From the NCBI RefSeq assembly GCF_027912415.1, contig NZ_CP115175.1:1054001-1118000 (forward strand): a stretch of 64,000 nt of DNA. Direction: 5' to 3'. The DNA comes from Homoserinibacter sp. YIM 151385. Its GTDB lineage: Bacteria; Actinomycetota; Actinomycetes; Actinomycetales; Microbacteriaceae. Below, in pieces: positions 37,607-46,990 of the stretch (the stretch's first letter is position 1; each line of letters opens with the position of its first letter). Under the pieces are notes generated by a model. It was not told the DNA's origin and ran no database searches. It worked only from the letters and a program-made list of their open reading frames with translations. A program made the translations under genes and the position numbers.

Positions 37607-40600
37607 GCGCGCTCCACCGTGATCGTGACGCGGGAGCCCTCGCCGACGGGCGAAGCGCCGTCGGCGCGCTCCCCGGTCTCGAGCGAGACGCTGAGGGTCT
37701 CCCCCTGGATGAGCTCCGCGTGGGCGGCGATCGCGGCGAGCGCCGCGGCGTCCCCCTCGATGCGGAGCGAGATGCGGTCCGAGACCTCGAGGTCGGCGTC
37801 CTTGCGGGCCTGCTGGACGGCGCGCACGACATCCCGGGCGAGCCCCTCCGCCTCGAGCTCGGGCGTGAGCGCGGCGTCGAGGACGACGAAGCCGCCGCCC
37901 GGCAGGAACGCGACCGCGGCCGAGTCGTCGGCGGCCTCGAGGACGAGCTCGAACTCGCCCTCGGCGAGCTCGATCCCGCCCACGACGACGCCGGATCCCG
38001 ATGCCGCCCAGTCCCCCGCCTTGGCGGCCTGGATGACGCGCTGCACGTCCTTGCCGAGGCGCGGCCCGAGGACTCGCGCGTTGACGCCGAGTCGCTGCGA
38101 GAGCCCGAAGCGCTCGAGGCTGTCGGCGGCGGGCGCCTCGAGGTCGACCCGCTTCACGTTGAGCTCGTCGCGGAGGATGTCGGCGAAGTCCCGCAGGGAG
38201 GCCGCGTCCTCGGCGACGATCGTGAGGCCCGCGAGCGGCAGGCGGACGCGGAGCCCGCGCGCCTTCCGCACGCCGAGCCCCGAGGACGCGATCTCGCGCA
38301 CCCGGTCCATCGCCGCGACGAGCGCGTCGTCCGCCGGGAGCTCCGCCGCATCCGGCCAGTCCTCGAGGTGGACGCTGCGCCCGCCCGTGAGGCCGCGCCA
38401 GATCTCCTCCGTCACGAGGGGCGCCATGGGGGCGGCGACGCGGCACACCGTCTCGAGGACCGTGAACAGCGTGTCGAAGGCCGCGCGGTCCGAGCCGTCC
38501 CAGAAGCGGTCGCGGCTGCGGCGGACGTACCAGTTCGTGAGGACGTCGGCGAACTCGCGGAGTCGGCCCGCGGCGAAGGGGCTGTCGAGCGCCTCGAGGT
38601 CGCGCGTCACGTCCTCGACGAGCTGCCGGGTCTTCGCGAGGAGGTAGCGGTCGAGCACGTGCGTCGAGGAGACCGCGCGCTCCGCCTCGACCCCCGCGCT
38701 GTTCGCGTAGAGGGTGAAGAAGTAGTAGGTCGACCACAGCGGCAGCAGCAGCTCGCGCACACCCTGCCGGATGCCCTCCTCCGTCACGACCAGGTTGCCG
38801 CCGCGGATCACGTTCGACGACATGAGGAACCAGCGCATGGCATCCGCGCCGTCGCGGTCGAAGACCTCCGAGACGTCCGGGTAGTTGCGCAGGCTCTTCG
38901 ACATCTTCTGGCCGTCGGAGCCGAGGACGATCCCGTGGCTGATGACGTTCGAGAAGGCCGGCCGGTCGAAGAGCGCCGTCGAGAGCACGTGCATCGTGTA
39001 GAACCAGCCGCGGGTCTGCCCGATGTACTCGACGATGAAGTCGGCGGGGCTGTGCTCCTCGAACCACGCCTGGTTCTCGAAGGGGTAGTGCACCTGCGCG
39101 AACGGCATCGAGCCAGAGTCGAACCAGACGTCGAAGACGTCCTCGATGCGGCGCATCGTCGACCGCCCCGAGGGGTCGTCGGGGTTGGGGCGCGTCAGCT
39201 CGTCGATGTAGGGCCGGTGCAGGTTCGGCTCGCCGTGCTCGTCGATCGGGAGGCGCCCGAAGTCGCGCTCGAGCTGCTCGAGCGAGCCGTAGACGTCGAC
39301 GCGCGGGTGCTCGGGGTCGTCGCTCTTCCAGACCGGGATCGGGGAACCCCAGAAGCGGTTGCGCGAGATCGACCAGTCGCGCGAGTTCGCGACCCACTTG
39401 CCGAACTGCCCGTCCTTGACGTTCTCGGGCACCCAGGTGATCCGCTGGTTGAGCTCGCCCATGCGGTCGCGGAACTCCGGCACGCGCACGAACCAGCTCG
39501 ACACCGCCTTGTAGATGAGCGGGTTCCGGCAGCGCCAGCAGTGCGGGTAGCTGTGCTCGTAGCTCTTCTGCACGAGCAGCCGGCCGTCGGCCTTGAGCGC
39601 CTGGGTGAGCGGCTTGTTCGCATCCGACCACAGCATCCCCGCGACGAGCGGGACGGCGGAGGTGAAGCGGCCGCCGTCGTCGAGGGAGAGGATCGTGGGG
39701 ATGCCGGCCGCGGCGCAGACGATCTGGTCGTCCTCGCCGTAGGCGGGCGCCTGGTGGACGATGCCGGTGCCCTCCCCGGTCTCGACGTAGTCGGCCACGA
39801 GGATCTGCCAGGCGTGCTGATTGCCGTGCCCATCGTCGGCGTAGAAGTCCCAGAGCCGGTCGTAGGTCACGCCGCCGAGCTCCGCGCCCGGCACGGTGCG
39901 CTCGATCGCGGCGACCGCCTGAGCGGCATCCTCGTAGCCGAGCTCCTTCGCGTAGGCGCCGACCGTGTCGGCCGCGAGGAGGTAGCGCGTCTCCCCCTCG
40001 ATCGCGCCGTCGCCCGCACCGCGCGGGCCGCTCTGGATGACGGCGTAGGCGATCGCGGGCCCCACCGCGAGGGCGGCGTTCGTGGGGAGCGTCCACGGGG
40101 TCGTCGTCCAGGCGAGCGCCTTCACGGCGGTCAGGCCGAGCGCCTCCGCCTTCGCGCCCGTGAGCGGGAAGGACACCGTGACCGACTGGTCCTGCCGCAT
40201 CTTGTAGACGTCGTCGTCCATGCGGAGCTCGTGGTTCGAGAGCGGGGTCTCGTCGCGCCAGCAGTACGGCAGCACGCGGTAGCCCTCGTAGGCGAGGCCC
40301 TTGTCGTGGAGCTGCTTGAACGCCCACAGCACGCTCTCCATGAAGCCGGTGTCGAGCGTCTTGTAGTCGTTCTCGAAGTCGACCCAGCGCGCCATGCGCG
40401 TGACGTACTCCTGCCACTCGCCGGTGTAGCGCAGCACCGACTCGCGCGCCTTCGCGTTGAAGGCGCCGATCCCCATCGCCTCGATCTCGGACTTCTCGGT
40501 GATGCCGAGCTGGCGCATCGCCTCGAGCTCGGCGGGGAGGCCGTGCGTGTCCCAGCCGAAGCGACGGTGCACCTGCTTGCCGCGCATCGTCTGGAAGCGC

Positions 40601-40842
40601 GGGAAGACGTCCTTCGCGTAGCCGGTGAGCAGGTGCCCGTAGTGGGGCAGGCCGTTCGCGAAGGGCGGGCCGTCGTAGAAGACCCACTCCTCGCATCCCT
40701 CGCGCCGGTCGATCGAGGCCTGGAAGGTGTCGTCGCCCTTCCAGAAGGCGAGGATGCCGCGCTCGATCTCCGGGAACCGCGGGCTCGGCGGGATGGCGCG
40801 CGCGTCGTCGGCGGCGTCGGAGAGGTTGCGGGGGTAGACCAT
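37603..40842 (-). CDS. ileS: Isoleucine--tRNA ligase, eukaryote-like class
   Basis: This 1079-residue class I synthetase charges tRNA-Ile. The HIGH-type motif reads LPHYGH at residues 65-70, after GPPFANG, and the KMSKS loop is KMSKSLRN near 646. A full editing domain lies between them. This HYGH, about 1,080-residue form is the one shared with eukaryotes (IleS2 type) and is usually tolerant to mupirocin, as in other actinobacteria. A T-box leader precedes the gene. The ATG at 40842 has AGGAG ten bases upstream, inside the T-box expression platform. It overlaps folC by four bases. Confidence 0.97.
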   Translation of the reverse strand: MVYPRNLSDAADDARAIPPSPRFPEIERGILAFWKGDDTFQASIDRREGCEEWVFYDGPPFANGLPHYGHLLTGYAKDVFPRFQTMRGKQVHRRFGWDTHGLPAELEAMRQLGITEKSEIEAMGIGAFNAKARESVLRYTGEWQEYVTRMARWVDFENDYKTLDTGFMESVLWAFKQLHDKGLAYEGYRVLPYCWRDETPLSNHELRMDDDVYKMRQDQSVTVSFPLTGAKAEALGLTAVKALAWTTTPWTLPTNAALAVGPAIAYAVIQSGPRGAGDGAIEGETRYLLAADTVGAYAKELGYEDAAQAVAAIERTVPGAELGGVTYDRLWDFYADDGHGNQHAWQILVADYVETGEGTGIVHQAPAYGEDDQIVCAAAGIPTILSLDDGGRFTSAVPLVAGMLWSDANKPLTQALKADGRLLVQKSYEHSYPHCWRCRNPLIYKAVSSWFVRVPEFRDRMGELNQRITWVPENVKDGQFGKWVANSRDWSISRNRFWGSPIPVWKSDDPEHPRVDVYGSLEQLERDFGRLPIDEHGEPNLHRPYIDELTRPNPDDPSGRSTMRRIEDVFDVWFDSGSMPFAQVHYPFENQAWFEEHSPADFIVEYIGQTRGWFYTMHVLSTALFDRPAFSNVISHGIVLGSDGQKMSKSLRNYPDVSEVFDRDGADAMRWFLMSSNVIRGGNLVVTEEGIRQGVRELLLPLWSTYYFFTLYANSAGVEAERAVSSTHVLDRYLLAKTRQLVEDVTRDLEALDSPFAAGRLREFADVLTNWYVRRSRDRFWDGSDRAAFDTLFTVLETVCRVAAPMAPLVTEEIWRGLTGGRSVHLEDWPDAAELPADDALVAAMDRVREIASSGLGVRKARGLRVRLPLAGLTIVAEDAASLRDFADILRDELNVKRVDLEAPAADSLERFGLSQRLGVNARVLGPRLGKDVQRVIQAAKAGDWAASGSGVVVGGIELAEGEFELVLEAADDSAAVAFLPGGGFVVLDAALTPELEAEGLARDVVRAVQQARKDADLEVSDRISLRIEGDAAALAAIAAHAELIQGETLSVSLETGERADGASPVGEGSRVTITVERA

Positions 40843-40847
40843 GAAGG

Positions 40848-41047
40848 CTCCTGGTGGGTTCGTGCTCGGCTCGTGCACGAGGACGACTTGCGCCGCGGTA
40901 CCACCTCGCTTGCCGGCTCGCGCCGACCGCTTCGTTCCGGCTGTGACGGGCTCCCCGCTCGGGTCTACCAGGGCCTCGCCCGGCTCGCGCCGGCCTCCGC
41001 CCGTTCTTCCGAGGACTCCCCGGTGATGGCCGGATCGACGTCGTCTT
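40848..41047 (-). promoter_or_regulatory. T-box riboswitch (translational, isoleucine) of ileS
   Basis: The leader carries the T-box sequence AGGTGGTACCGCGG (40893-40906, read leftward), which pairs with the NCCA end of uncharged tRNA. Upstream is the short actinobacterial Stem I with specifier ATC (41025-41027) in CCATCACCGGGGAG, followed by GGAAGAACGGGC and TGGTAGACCCGAGCGGG, all typical of actinobacterial ileS leaders. There is no terminator before ileS. CCACC next to the ribosome binding site AGGAG (40848-40857) can pair with GGTGG of the T-box (40901-40905), so control is probably by hiding the ribosome binding site. Confidence 0.92.
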
Positions 41048-41053
41048 CCCCCG

Positions 41054-41059
41054 AGTGTA
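41054..41059 (-). promoter_or_regulatory. -10 box of the ileS T-box transcript
   Basis: TACACT, read leftward, lies about 30 bases before the specifier loop and would start a leader of about 200 bases. No good -35 box was seen. Confidence 0.5.
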
Positions 41060-41127
41060 CCGGCGTGCGAGATGAGAGAGCATCCCGATTGCGGGGATGC
41101 GGCATCGGGACAGGGCAGGATGGAGCC

Positions 41128-41445
41128 ATGAGGCGAGCGGCGATGATCGGCGGCGCGGTGCTCGGCACCGTGCTGCTCGCGGGCGGCGGCGTCGCGGCCG
41201 CCATGGCCCTCGCCCCGGGCGACGTGCCCGGCGAGCGCGTCGACGTCGCCCCGATCGTGCTCGCGACGCCGGCACCCGAGCCGAGCACGCCGGCGCCGAG
41301 CCCCACGCGCACGGCGTCGCCGACGCCCACGCCGACGCCCACGGGTCCGAGCGTCGTGACCCCCACCCCGCCCGACGACCTCGACGACGACCATGACGAC
41401 GACGACGACGATGACGACGACGACGAGGACGGCGATGACGACTGA
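41128..41445 (+). CDS. Membrane-anchored protein with poly-aspartate tail
   Basis: I do not recognise this 105-residue protein. A signal-anchor or signal peptide covers residues about 5-29 ([23 protein letters not shown]). A Thr/Pro/Ser-rich spacer follows (repeated TPTPTP), and the protein ends in about 23 residues that are almost all Asp with one His and one Glu. Such a tail could bind Ca2+ or other cations outside the cell. CAGGAT six bases before the ATG suggests leaderless transcription. Its last 11 bases overlap the kinase gene, so the two are translationally linked. Confidence 0.7.
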   Translation: MRRAAMIGGAVLGTVLLAGGGVAAAMALAPGDVPGERVDVAPIVLATPAPEPSTPAPSPTRTASPTPTPTPTGPSVVTPTPPDDLDDDHDDDDDDDDDDEDGDDD

Positions 41446-42607
41446 GGTCGACGACGACCTGCTCCGCGCCGTCGCGGACTCGAGCGGACTCCGGCTCGTC
41501 GCCGCGCGCCGACTGCAGAGCGAGGCGGGGCCGAACGGCTTCGTCACCGGGTACAGCATCCGCCTGGCCGACGAGCACGGCCAGGAGGTCGACCGCGTCG
41601 TGTACGTCGAGACGACCCCGCCCGGCATCGATCGGGAGGGCGTCATCCGCCTCCAGGACGAGACCGGCGACGAGCGCGCCGTCTGGGTCTACCCGAACGA
41701 CCCCAACCTGCCCGCCCTCGCCGACGCCGTCGTGCCGCAGCGGGCGCGCGGACTCCTCGAGCGGCTGACGGGCGCGCCCGTCGACGGCGACGTCCACCTC
41801 GACGTGACCGCCTACCGCCCCGGCAAGCGCGCCGTCGTGAAGGTCTCGTCGCCGAGCGGTGCGTACTACCTCAAGGTCGTCGCGCCGGAGGCGGCCCGCC
41901 GCATCCACGAGCGCCATGCCGCCTGGCGAGCCGCCGGCGTCGCCGTGCCGCCCGCCGAGGGCTGGTCCCAGGAGGGCGTCGTCGCGATCGCCGAGCAGCC
42001 CGGCATGCCCGCGGCGAGCGCCCTCGGGCTCGCCGACCCGGAGCGCCTCCTCGACTCGATCGACGAGCTGCGCGAGCAGATCGCCCAGGTGCCGAGCGAC
42101 GGCGAGGCCCGCGGCTCGCTTGCACGGCGCATCGACTGGTACCTCCGCCGCGTCCGCTCGCTCGCGCCCGAGCTCGAGCCGCGGCTGCAGGTCATCGGCG
42201 CCGAGGTCTCCCGGGCGCTCGGCTCCGAGCTCCGCCGCGCCACGATCCACGGCGACCTGCACCTCGGCCAGCTCTTCGTCGATCCCGAGGATCCGAGCCG
42301 CGTCGTCGGCGTCATCGACATCGACACCGCGGGCGCCGGCGACCCCGCCGACGACGCCGCGGCGCTCTGGGCGCATCTCGTGGCGACGAAGGCGCACGCC
42401 GCGACCGCGGGAGACCCGGCCCGCTCCGAGGCCGCCGACGACCTCGCCCGGCGCGCCCGCCTGCGCTGGCGCTCGACCGCCGACCGCGCACGAGGCGAGC
42501 GCGTCGCCGCGATCGCCGCGACGCACCTGCTCGGCCACGCGCTCACCGGCGTCCTCACGCCGCAGCGCGCCGTCGCCGTCGCCGAGCGCGTGCTCGGCCT
42601 GCCCTAG
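41435..42607 (+). CDS. Aminoglycoside-phosphotransferase-fold (APH) kinase
   Basis: This 390-residue protein has the APH/choline-kinase fold: the Lys of AYYLKVV near residue 145 for ATP, the catalytic loop [14 protein letters not shown] near 270, and the metal site [16 protein letters not shown] preceding domain of about 110 residues ([18 protein letters not shown]) is shared with uncharacterised actinobacterial relatives. The substrate need not be an antibiotic; phosphorylation of a sugar or small alcohol is as likely. The ATG at 41435 has GAGGA upstream. An earlier ATG lies inside the Asp codons of the upstream gene and is unlikely. Confidence 0.82.
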   Translation: MTTEVDDDLLRAVADSSGLRLVAARRLQSEAGPNGFVTGYSIRLADEHGQEVDRVVYVETTPPGIDREGVIRLQDETGDERAVWVYPNDPNLPALADAVVPQRARGLLERLTGAPVDGDVHLDVTAYRPGKRAVVKVSSPSGAYYLKVVAPEAARRIHERHAAWRAAGVAVPPAEGWSQEGVVAIAEQPGMPAASALGLADPERLLDSIDELREQIAQVPSDGEARGSLARRIDWYLRRVRSLAPELEPRLQVIGAEVSRALGSELRRATIHGDLHLGQLFVDPEDPSRVVGVIDIDTAGAGDPADDAAALWAHLVATKAHAATAGDPARSEAADDLARRARLRWRSTADRARGERVAAIAATHLLGHALTGVLTPQRAVAVAERVLGLP

Positions 42608-42634
42608 CCCGAGCCCCGGCGCGCGCCCCGCCTT

Positions 42635-42705
42635 CCGTTCTGCAGGAGATCCCCGTCCGGAACGGCTTCCGCCCCTCGTCGACGGGACCATCTCCTGCAG
42701 AACGG
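42635..42705. repeat. Long intergenic inverted repeat with CTGCAGGAGA arms
   Basis: CCGTTCTGCAGGAGAT (42635-42650) and ATCTCCTGCAGAACGG (42690-42705) are perfect 16-base arms around 39 bases, with an inner CCCGTC/GACGGG pair. It lies 27 bases after the kinase gene stop and could end its transcript, but the long loop is unlike a normal terminator. The arm core TCTGCAGGAGA matches copy 1 of the 35.1-kb element at 10 of 11 positions. Confidence 0.8.
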
Positions 42706-42727
42706 GGTGGGGGGATGCCGTGTGGAA

Positions 42728-42769
42728 GATGAGACGTCTCTCACGCGCTCCTCCTCGGCATCTCACGCG
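42728..42769 (+). promoter_or_regulatory. Candidate response-regulator site upstream of the secreted protein
   Basis: GATGAGACGTCTCTCAC (42728-42744) contains the inverted repeat TGAGA-N4-TCTCA. TCTCACGCG occurs here (42739-42747) and again 22 bases later (42761-42769), on the same face of the helix. The same 17-base site recurs at 45536-45552 with 14 matches. Confidence 0.45.
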
Positions 42770-42834
42770 GTCTCGGGAATCTGGATCTCGTCAGCGGGGC
42801 ACACGGCCTCCGACGAGACAGAAGGAACGAGCAG

Positions 42835-43236
42835 ATGATGAAGAACAGGAAGTGGGTCGTCGTCGGCGCGGCCTCGACCCTCGGCCTCGGGCTCACCGGC
42901 TTCGGCGCCATCTCGGCGGCCAACGCCTTCGGCGCCCAGAACTCGAGCGATGACGCGGGCGTCGCCGCGATCACGGAGAGCCCGAACGGCGACCGCATCC
43001 CCAGCGCCGCGACCTCCACCACGATCGCCCCGACCGACGTCGCGACGCCGGCCGCGACCCCCTCGGCGCAGACCGCGAACACGCCGAACACCCCGAACAG
43101 CCCGCAGACGGCCGCCTCGCCCGTGTCGCCCGCCTCGCCGCAGACGCCGGCCTCGCCGGTGTCCCCGCAGTCCCCGCAGTCGCCGCAGAGCCCCGTCTCG
43201 CCGATCAGCCCCGCCAGCCCGGTCTCCGCGGACTGA
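42835..43236 (+). CDS. Small secreted Ser/Pro-rich protein
   Basis: This 133-residue protein has a typical signal peptide (MMKNRKWVVVGAASTLGLGL and then cleavage near ISAANA). The mature part is low complexity: a Thr/Ala/Pro stretch, then SPVSP, SPQTP and SPQ units to the end. No domain is recognised; a wall-associated or extracellular spacer protein is the best guess. GAAGGA lies ahead of the ATG. The promoter carries a site also found by the nearby two-component genes. A 13-bp terminator follows. Confidence 0.75.
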   Translation: MMKNRKWVVVGAASTLGLGLTGFGAISAANAFGAQNSSDDAGVAAITESPNGDRIPSAATSTTIAPTDVATPAATPSAQTANTPNTPNSPQTAASPVSPASPQTPASPVSPQSPQSPQSPVSPISPASPVSAD

Positions 43237-43262
43237 CCCCCGGGCCCTCCGAGCAGCACCCC

Positions 43263-43292
43263 GAGCGGCCCCGCCATCCGGCGGGGCCGCTC
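43263..43292 (+). terminator. Terminator of the secreted-protein gene
   Basis: GAGCGGCCCCGCC (43263-43275) and GGCGGGGCCGCTC (43280-43292) form a perfect 13-bp stem with a four-base loop, 26 bases past the stop, followed by CTCTGTG. Confidence 0.8.
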
Positions 43293-43357
43293 CTCTGTGC
43301 CCGCCTCCCTTCGCCTCGCGCTCCTCGACGAGCGAGCGTCGGCGGAGCGGCCGCCGC

Positions 43358-44014
43358 TCAGACCAGGCGGTAGCCCATGCCCCGCACGGTCTCGATGCGG
43401 TCGGCGCCGAGCTTCCCGCGGAGGTACCGCACGTACACGTCGACGACGTTGCTGCCGGGATCGAAGTCCACGCCCCAGACCCGGCTCAGCAGCTGCTCTC
43501 GGCTGAGCACCTGATCCGGGTGCCGCAGGAACTCCTCGGCGAGCGCGAACTCGCGCGCCGAGAGCTCCACCTCCCGGCCCGCGACGCTCGCGCGGCGGGT
43601 GCGGAGGTCGAGGCCGAGGTCCCCGCGGGCGAGCCCGCCCGCCGCAGCCCCGACCGAATCCCGGATCCTGGTGCGCACGCGGGCGAGCAGCTCGTCGAAC
43701 TTGAAGGGCTTCGGGATGTAGTCGTTGGCGCCGCCGTCGAGGCCGGCGACCGTGTCGGCGGTCGCCGTGCGAGCGGTGAGCATGATGATCGGCACCTCGG
43801 CGCCCTCCCCGCGCGCCCGCCTGAGCACCGAGAAGCCGTCGAGGCCCGGCAGCCCGACATCGAGCAGCACGAGGTCGACCGTGCCGCCGCGGATGACCTC
43901 GAGCGCCTCCGTTCCGGTGCCGACGGCGACGACCTCGTAGCCGGCGGCACGCAGGCCCTTCTCGACGAAGCGGGCGATGCCGGGCTCGTCCTCGGCGACC
44001 AGGATGCGGCTCAC
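43358..44014 (-). CDS. OmpR-family response regulator
   Basis: This 218-residue regulator has a receiver domain with phospho-acceptor Asp52 in VLLDVGLPGLDG, the acidic pocket AEDEPG near residue 7 and Lys in PKPFKFDELLAR. A winged-helix DNA-binding domain follows (SREQLLSRVWGVDFDPGSNVVDVYVRYLRGKLG, near 165-197). Its GTG overlaps the kinase stop (GTGA), so kinase and regulator are made together, kinase first. Candidate binding sites are TGAGA-N4-TCTCA at 42728 and 45536. Confidence 0.93.
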   Translation of the reverse strand: MSRILVAEDEPGIARFVEKGLRAAGYEVVAVGTGTEALEVIRGGTVDLVLLDVGLPGLDGFSVLRRARGEGAEVPIIMLTARTATADTVAGLDGGANDYIPKPFKFDELLARVRTRIRDSVGAAAGGLARGDLGLDLRTRRASVAGREVELSAREFALAEEFLRHPDQVLSREQLLSRVWGVDFDPGSNVVDVYVRYLRGKLGADRIETVRGMGYRLV

Positions 44015-45495
44015 GGGCGCCCCTCTCGGACGGGCAGCCCCTCGAGGGGCTGGGTCGGCTGCTCGTCGCGGCCGACGATGGGCAGGACGATCGCGAAGCG
44101 CGACCCCGCGGAGGAGCTCTGGAGCGACACCCTCCCGCCGTGCGCCTCCGCGATCGCGCGGACGATGGGGAGGCCGAGGCCGGAGCCCTGGACGCCGCGG
44201 CCGGCGTCCGCGCGCCCGAATCGCTCGAAGATGCGCGCCTCGGCGTCCGCGGGGATGCCCTCCCCCTCGTCCTCGACCCACAGCTCGACGGCGCCGTCGC
44301 GCCGCGAGCTGCCGATGCGGATCGGCGCCCCCTCGGGCGAGTACTTCGCGGCGTTGTCGGCGAGCTGCAACCAGGCCTGCGTGATCCGCTGCGGGTCGAG
44401 CCGGGTCACGACATCGGACTCGGCCGCGAGCGACCACTCGTGCCCGGGGATGACGCGGACCATGGCGTGCACCTGCCGGGTGAGCTCGGCGACCTCCGCC
44501 CGCTCGAGGCGCGGCACGTCGTGCGGCACCTGCGCGAGGAGCTCGATGCGGTCGACGAGGTCGGCCATGCGGTCGAGCTCGCCGATCGAGAGCTCGCGGG
44601 TCTGCCGCACGTCCTCCACGTCGGCGGGATCGAGGAGCTCGAGGTGGCCGCGGACGATCGTGATCGGGGTCTTGAGCTCGTGCCGCACGTCGTCGAGCAG
44701 CTGCCGCTGGCTCGAGATCGAGGACTCGAGGCGGTCGAGCATGCCGTTGACGGTCGCGGTGAGCTCGCCGACCTCGTCGCGCGCGCCGACCGGGATCCGC
44801 TCCGAGAGGTCGCTCACGGTGATGCGGGATGCCGTCTCGCGCAGGCGGCGGACGGGGCCGAGCGCCCGTCCCGCGACGAACCACCCGACGAGCCCGATCG
44901 CGGCGACCGCGCCGAGCGCGACGAGGGCGTAGGTGCCGAAGGCGGCATCCAGGTCGGCGAGCTCGCCGTCGAGGTCGAAGGCGACGAGATAGGTGCCGAG
45001 CTGCGGGTCGCCCGCGACCTCGATCGGCACGGCGATGTAGCGCAGTCCGAGCCCCGGCTCGACGGCGGTGCCGATGCGCACGCTGCCGTCCGAGGTCTCG
45101 CGCACCACCCGCTCGACGAGCGCGGGCGAGTCCTCGAGGTGGAAGTCGACGGCGACGCCCGGGATGAAGGCGGCCCGGCCGTCGAGCAGCCCGACCGCGC
45201 TCTCGTGCTCGCCGGGGACGATCCGCTCGAGCACCCCGCGCAGCGCCTCCCGGGTCGAGGAGTAGCCGGAGGGGTCCGGGGCCGCGGGCACGGTGTTCTC
45301 GCCCGCCACGGCATCCGTCTCGCCCGTCACGACCGCGCGGGCCGTCTCGACGCGGTCGAGGAGCCGCTGCTCGACCCCCTCGACGATGCGCTCGCGCTGC
45401 ACGAGGTAGGCCGTCGCGCCGGCGAGCCCGAGGCCGAGCGTCGCGACGGCGATGATCGACGCGAGGATGCGCGCGCGCACCGACCGGAGGACCAT
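44011..45495 (-). CDS. Sensor histidine kinase
   Basis: This 494-residue kinase has two transmembrane helices (near residues 10-30 and 200-220) around an extracellular sensor domain of about 165 residues. A HAMP linker follows, then the H box LLDDVRHELKTP with His near 268, the N box LADNAAKYSPEG, and ATP-lid motifs DEGEGIP and GSGLGLPIV. The signal sensed is unknown. The ATG at 45495 follows CATACT (45502-45507) by six bases, a leaderless arrangement. The divergent MHS symporter gene shares the 159-base control region. Confidence 0.93.
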   Translation of the reverse strand: MVLRSVRARILASIIAVATLGLGLAGATAYLVQRERIVEGVEQRLLDRVETARAVVTGETDAVAGENTVPAAPDPSGYSSTREALRGVLERIVPGEHESAVGLLDGRAAFIPGVAVDFHLEDSPALVERVVRETSDGSVRIGTAVEPGLGLRYIAVPIEVAGDPQLGTYLVAFDLDGELADLDAAFGTYALVALGAVAAIGLVGWFVAGRALGPVRRLRETASRITVSDLSERIPVGARDEVGELTATVNGMLDRLESSISSQRQLLDDVRHELKTPITIVRGHLELLDPADVEDVRQTRELSIGELDRMADLVDRIELLAQVPHDVPRLERAEVAELTRQVHAMVRVIPGHEWSLAAESDVVTRLDPQRITQAWLQLADNAAKYSPEGAPIRIGSSRRDGAVELWVEDEGEGIPADAEARIFERFGRADAGRGVQGSGLGLPIVRAIAEAHGGRVSLQSSSAGSRFAIVLPIVGRDEQPTQPLEGLPVREGRP

Positions 45496-45535
45496 GATCC
45501 CAGTATGGCGAAGGCCGATGTCATGCCCCGGCGAG

Positions 45536-45552
45536 CATGAGAGGACTCTCAC
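45536..45552. promoter_or_regulatory. Candidate response-regulator site in the kinase/symporter control region
   Basis: CATGAGAGGACTCTCAC contains TGAGA-N4-TCTCA and matches 14 of 17 bases of the site at 42728-42744. It lies just upstream of the kinase -10 box and of the symporter -10 candidate TAGGGT (45602-45607), so it could serve both. Confidence 0.45.
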
Positions 45553-45654
45553 CGGCTCCGCCTCGCGCCGTCATCTTCGCGGGGAATGGCCGGGCTCGCC
45601 CTAGGGTTGTCTCTCGGCGTCGCGAGCCGCGAGCCGAGATCCCCAGGAGCCGCC

Positions 45655-46980
45655 ATGAGCACCGCCGCCCCGTCCGAGCAGACCGCCGAGAGCCGCCAGG
45701 AGCCGGTCGACCCGCGCGCCGCGCGCCGCGTCGTGTGGGCGTCCTTCGTCGGCACCGCCCTCGAGTCGTACGACTTCTACATCTTCGCGTACTTCGCGGC
45801 GTTCTTCGTGGGGCCGCTGTTCTTCGACCCGCTCGGCGATGTCGGCAAGACGCTCGCGGCCTTCCTCACGATCGCGATCGGCTTCATCATCCGCCCCGTC
45901 GGCGCCATCGTCTTCGGCCACCTCGGCGACCGCATCGGCCGCCGCCGCACCCTCCTCATCACGATCGCGATCATGGGCGTCGCGACGGGCCTCATCGGCG
46001 TCCTGCCCGGCTACGAGACCGCAGGATGGCTCGGCGCGGTCCTGCTCATCGTGCTGCGACTCGCGCAGGGCTTCTCGCTGGGCGGCGAATGGGGCGGCTC
46101 GATCGTCGTCGCGACCGAGCACGCGGGCGAGCGCCGTCGCGCGCTGTACGCCGCACTCCCCCAGCTCGGCTCGCCGGTCGGCTCGATCCTCTCGGCCGTG
46201 CTCTTCATCGTGCTCGCCGCGACACTCGGGAACGCGGCCCTGGCAGAGTGGGCCTGGCGCATCCCGTTCTTCACGGCGATCCCGCTGCTGCTCGTCTCGC
46301 TGTACCTCCGGAGCCGGATCGACGAGACGCCGGTCTTCGCGAAGCTCGTCGCGGAGGGCAAGCGCGACCGCCTCCCGCTCGCGGACGTGCTGCGCAGTCA
46401 GCCCGGCCAGGTCGTCATCGCGATCGGCGCGGCGCTCCTCGGCATCGGCTCCTACTCGCTCATGAACACCTACACGGTGAACTACGGCGCGACCGTGCTC
46501 AAGTTCGCCTACAGCGACCTGCTCCTCGCCACGACGATTGGCGGCCTCCTCCAGCTCGTCACGATCCCGCTCTTCGGGCGGCTCGCGATGCGCATCGGCT
46601 CCGCGCGCGTCGTCATGTGGGGCGCGATCGGCACGGCCCTCATCGCGTTCCCGATGTACTTCCTGCTCCAGTTCGCCACCTTCCCGATCCTGGTCGGCAC
46701 GATGATCGTCGGCGGCATCCTCCCGACCATGAGCTGGGCCGCGCTCGGCGGCCTCATGAGCGACCAGTTCGCGGGCCGGTACCGCTACTCCGCCCTGTCC
46801 TTCTCGTACAGCATCGCCGCCGTTCTGACGGGCTTCGTGCCCGCCCTGACGCTGCTGCTCGGCCAGGCGAGCGGATTCGCCTGGTGGCACCCCGGTATCG
46901 TGCTCGTCACGATGTCGGCGCTCACCGCCGTCGCGGCCCTCGCGGCCGCGCGCACCCGGGTGCCGCTCGACCGGCTCTGA
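45655..46980 (+). CDS. MFS transporter, metabolite:H+ symporter (MHS) family
   Basis: This 441-residue protein has about 12 helices and the MHS hallmarks: ALESYDFYIFAYFAAFF in helix 1, GHLGDRIGRRRTL in the loop between helices 2 and 3, and RLAQGFSLGGEWGGS. Relatives (ProP, ShiA, KgtP, CitH) import proline/betaine, shikimate, 2-oxoglutarate or citrate with protons; the substrate here is open. The ATG at 45655 has CAGGAG. It is read away from the two-component operon, with a shared candidate operator between them, so control by that system is plausible. Confidence 0.9.
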   Translation: MSTAAPSEQTAESRQEPVDPRAARRVVWASFVGTALESYDFYIFAYFAAFFVGPLFFDPLGDVGKTLAAFLTIAIGFIIRPVGAIVFGHLGDRIGRRRTLLITIAIMGVATGLIGVLPGYETAGWLGAVLLIVLRLAQGFSLGGEWGGSIVVATEHAGERRRALYAALPQLGSPVGSILSAVLFIVLAATLGNAALAEWAWRIPFFTAIPLLLVSLYLRSRIDETPVFAKLVAEGKRDRLPLADVLRSQPGQVVIAIGAALLGIGSYSLMNTYTVNYGATVLKFAYSDLLLATTIGGLLQLVTIPLFGRLAMRIGSARVVMWGAIGTALIAFPMYFLLQFATFPILVGTMIVGGILPTMSWAALGGLMSDQFAGRYRYSALSFSYSIAAVLTGFVPALTLLLGQASGFAWWHPGIVLVTMSALTAVAALAAARTRVPLDRL

Positions 46981-46990
46981 GAGGCACCGC

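Noticed and set aside
41079-41099. Inverted repeat GCATCCC/GGGATGC upstream of the ileS T-box
   Set aside because: Only 7 bp, and it consists of two copies of the over-represented GGATGC word in opposite directions, so it is expected by chance in this genome.
41435-42607. Aminoglycoside resistance gene
   Set aside because: The fold is APH-like, but there are no resistance-gene neighbours, and the extra N-terminal domain is not found in known resistance enzymes; a metabolic substrate is as likely.
36248-42766. Reading frame of over 2,100 codons on the minus strand, and similar giant frames at 37720-41445 and 5264-7438
   Set aside because: High GC removes stop codons. These frames are the extensions or shadows of folC, ileS and the MFS gene, with Arg/Ala/Pro-rich translation and no domains outside the real genes.
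42835-43236. Collagen-like or adhesin protein
   Set aside because: The Ser/Pro units lack the Gly-X-Y pattern and no adhesin domain or sorting signal is present.
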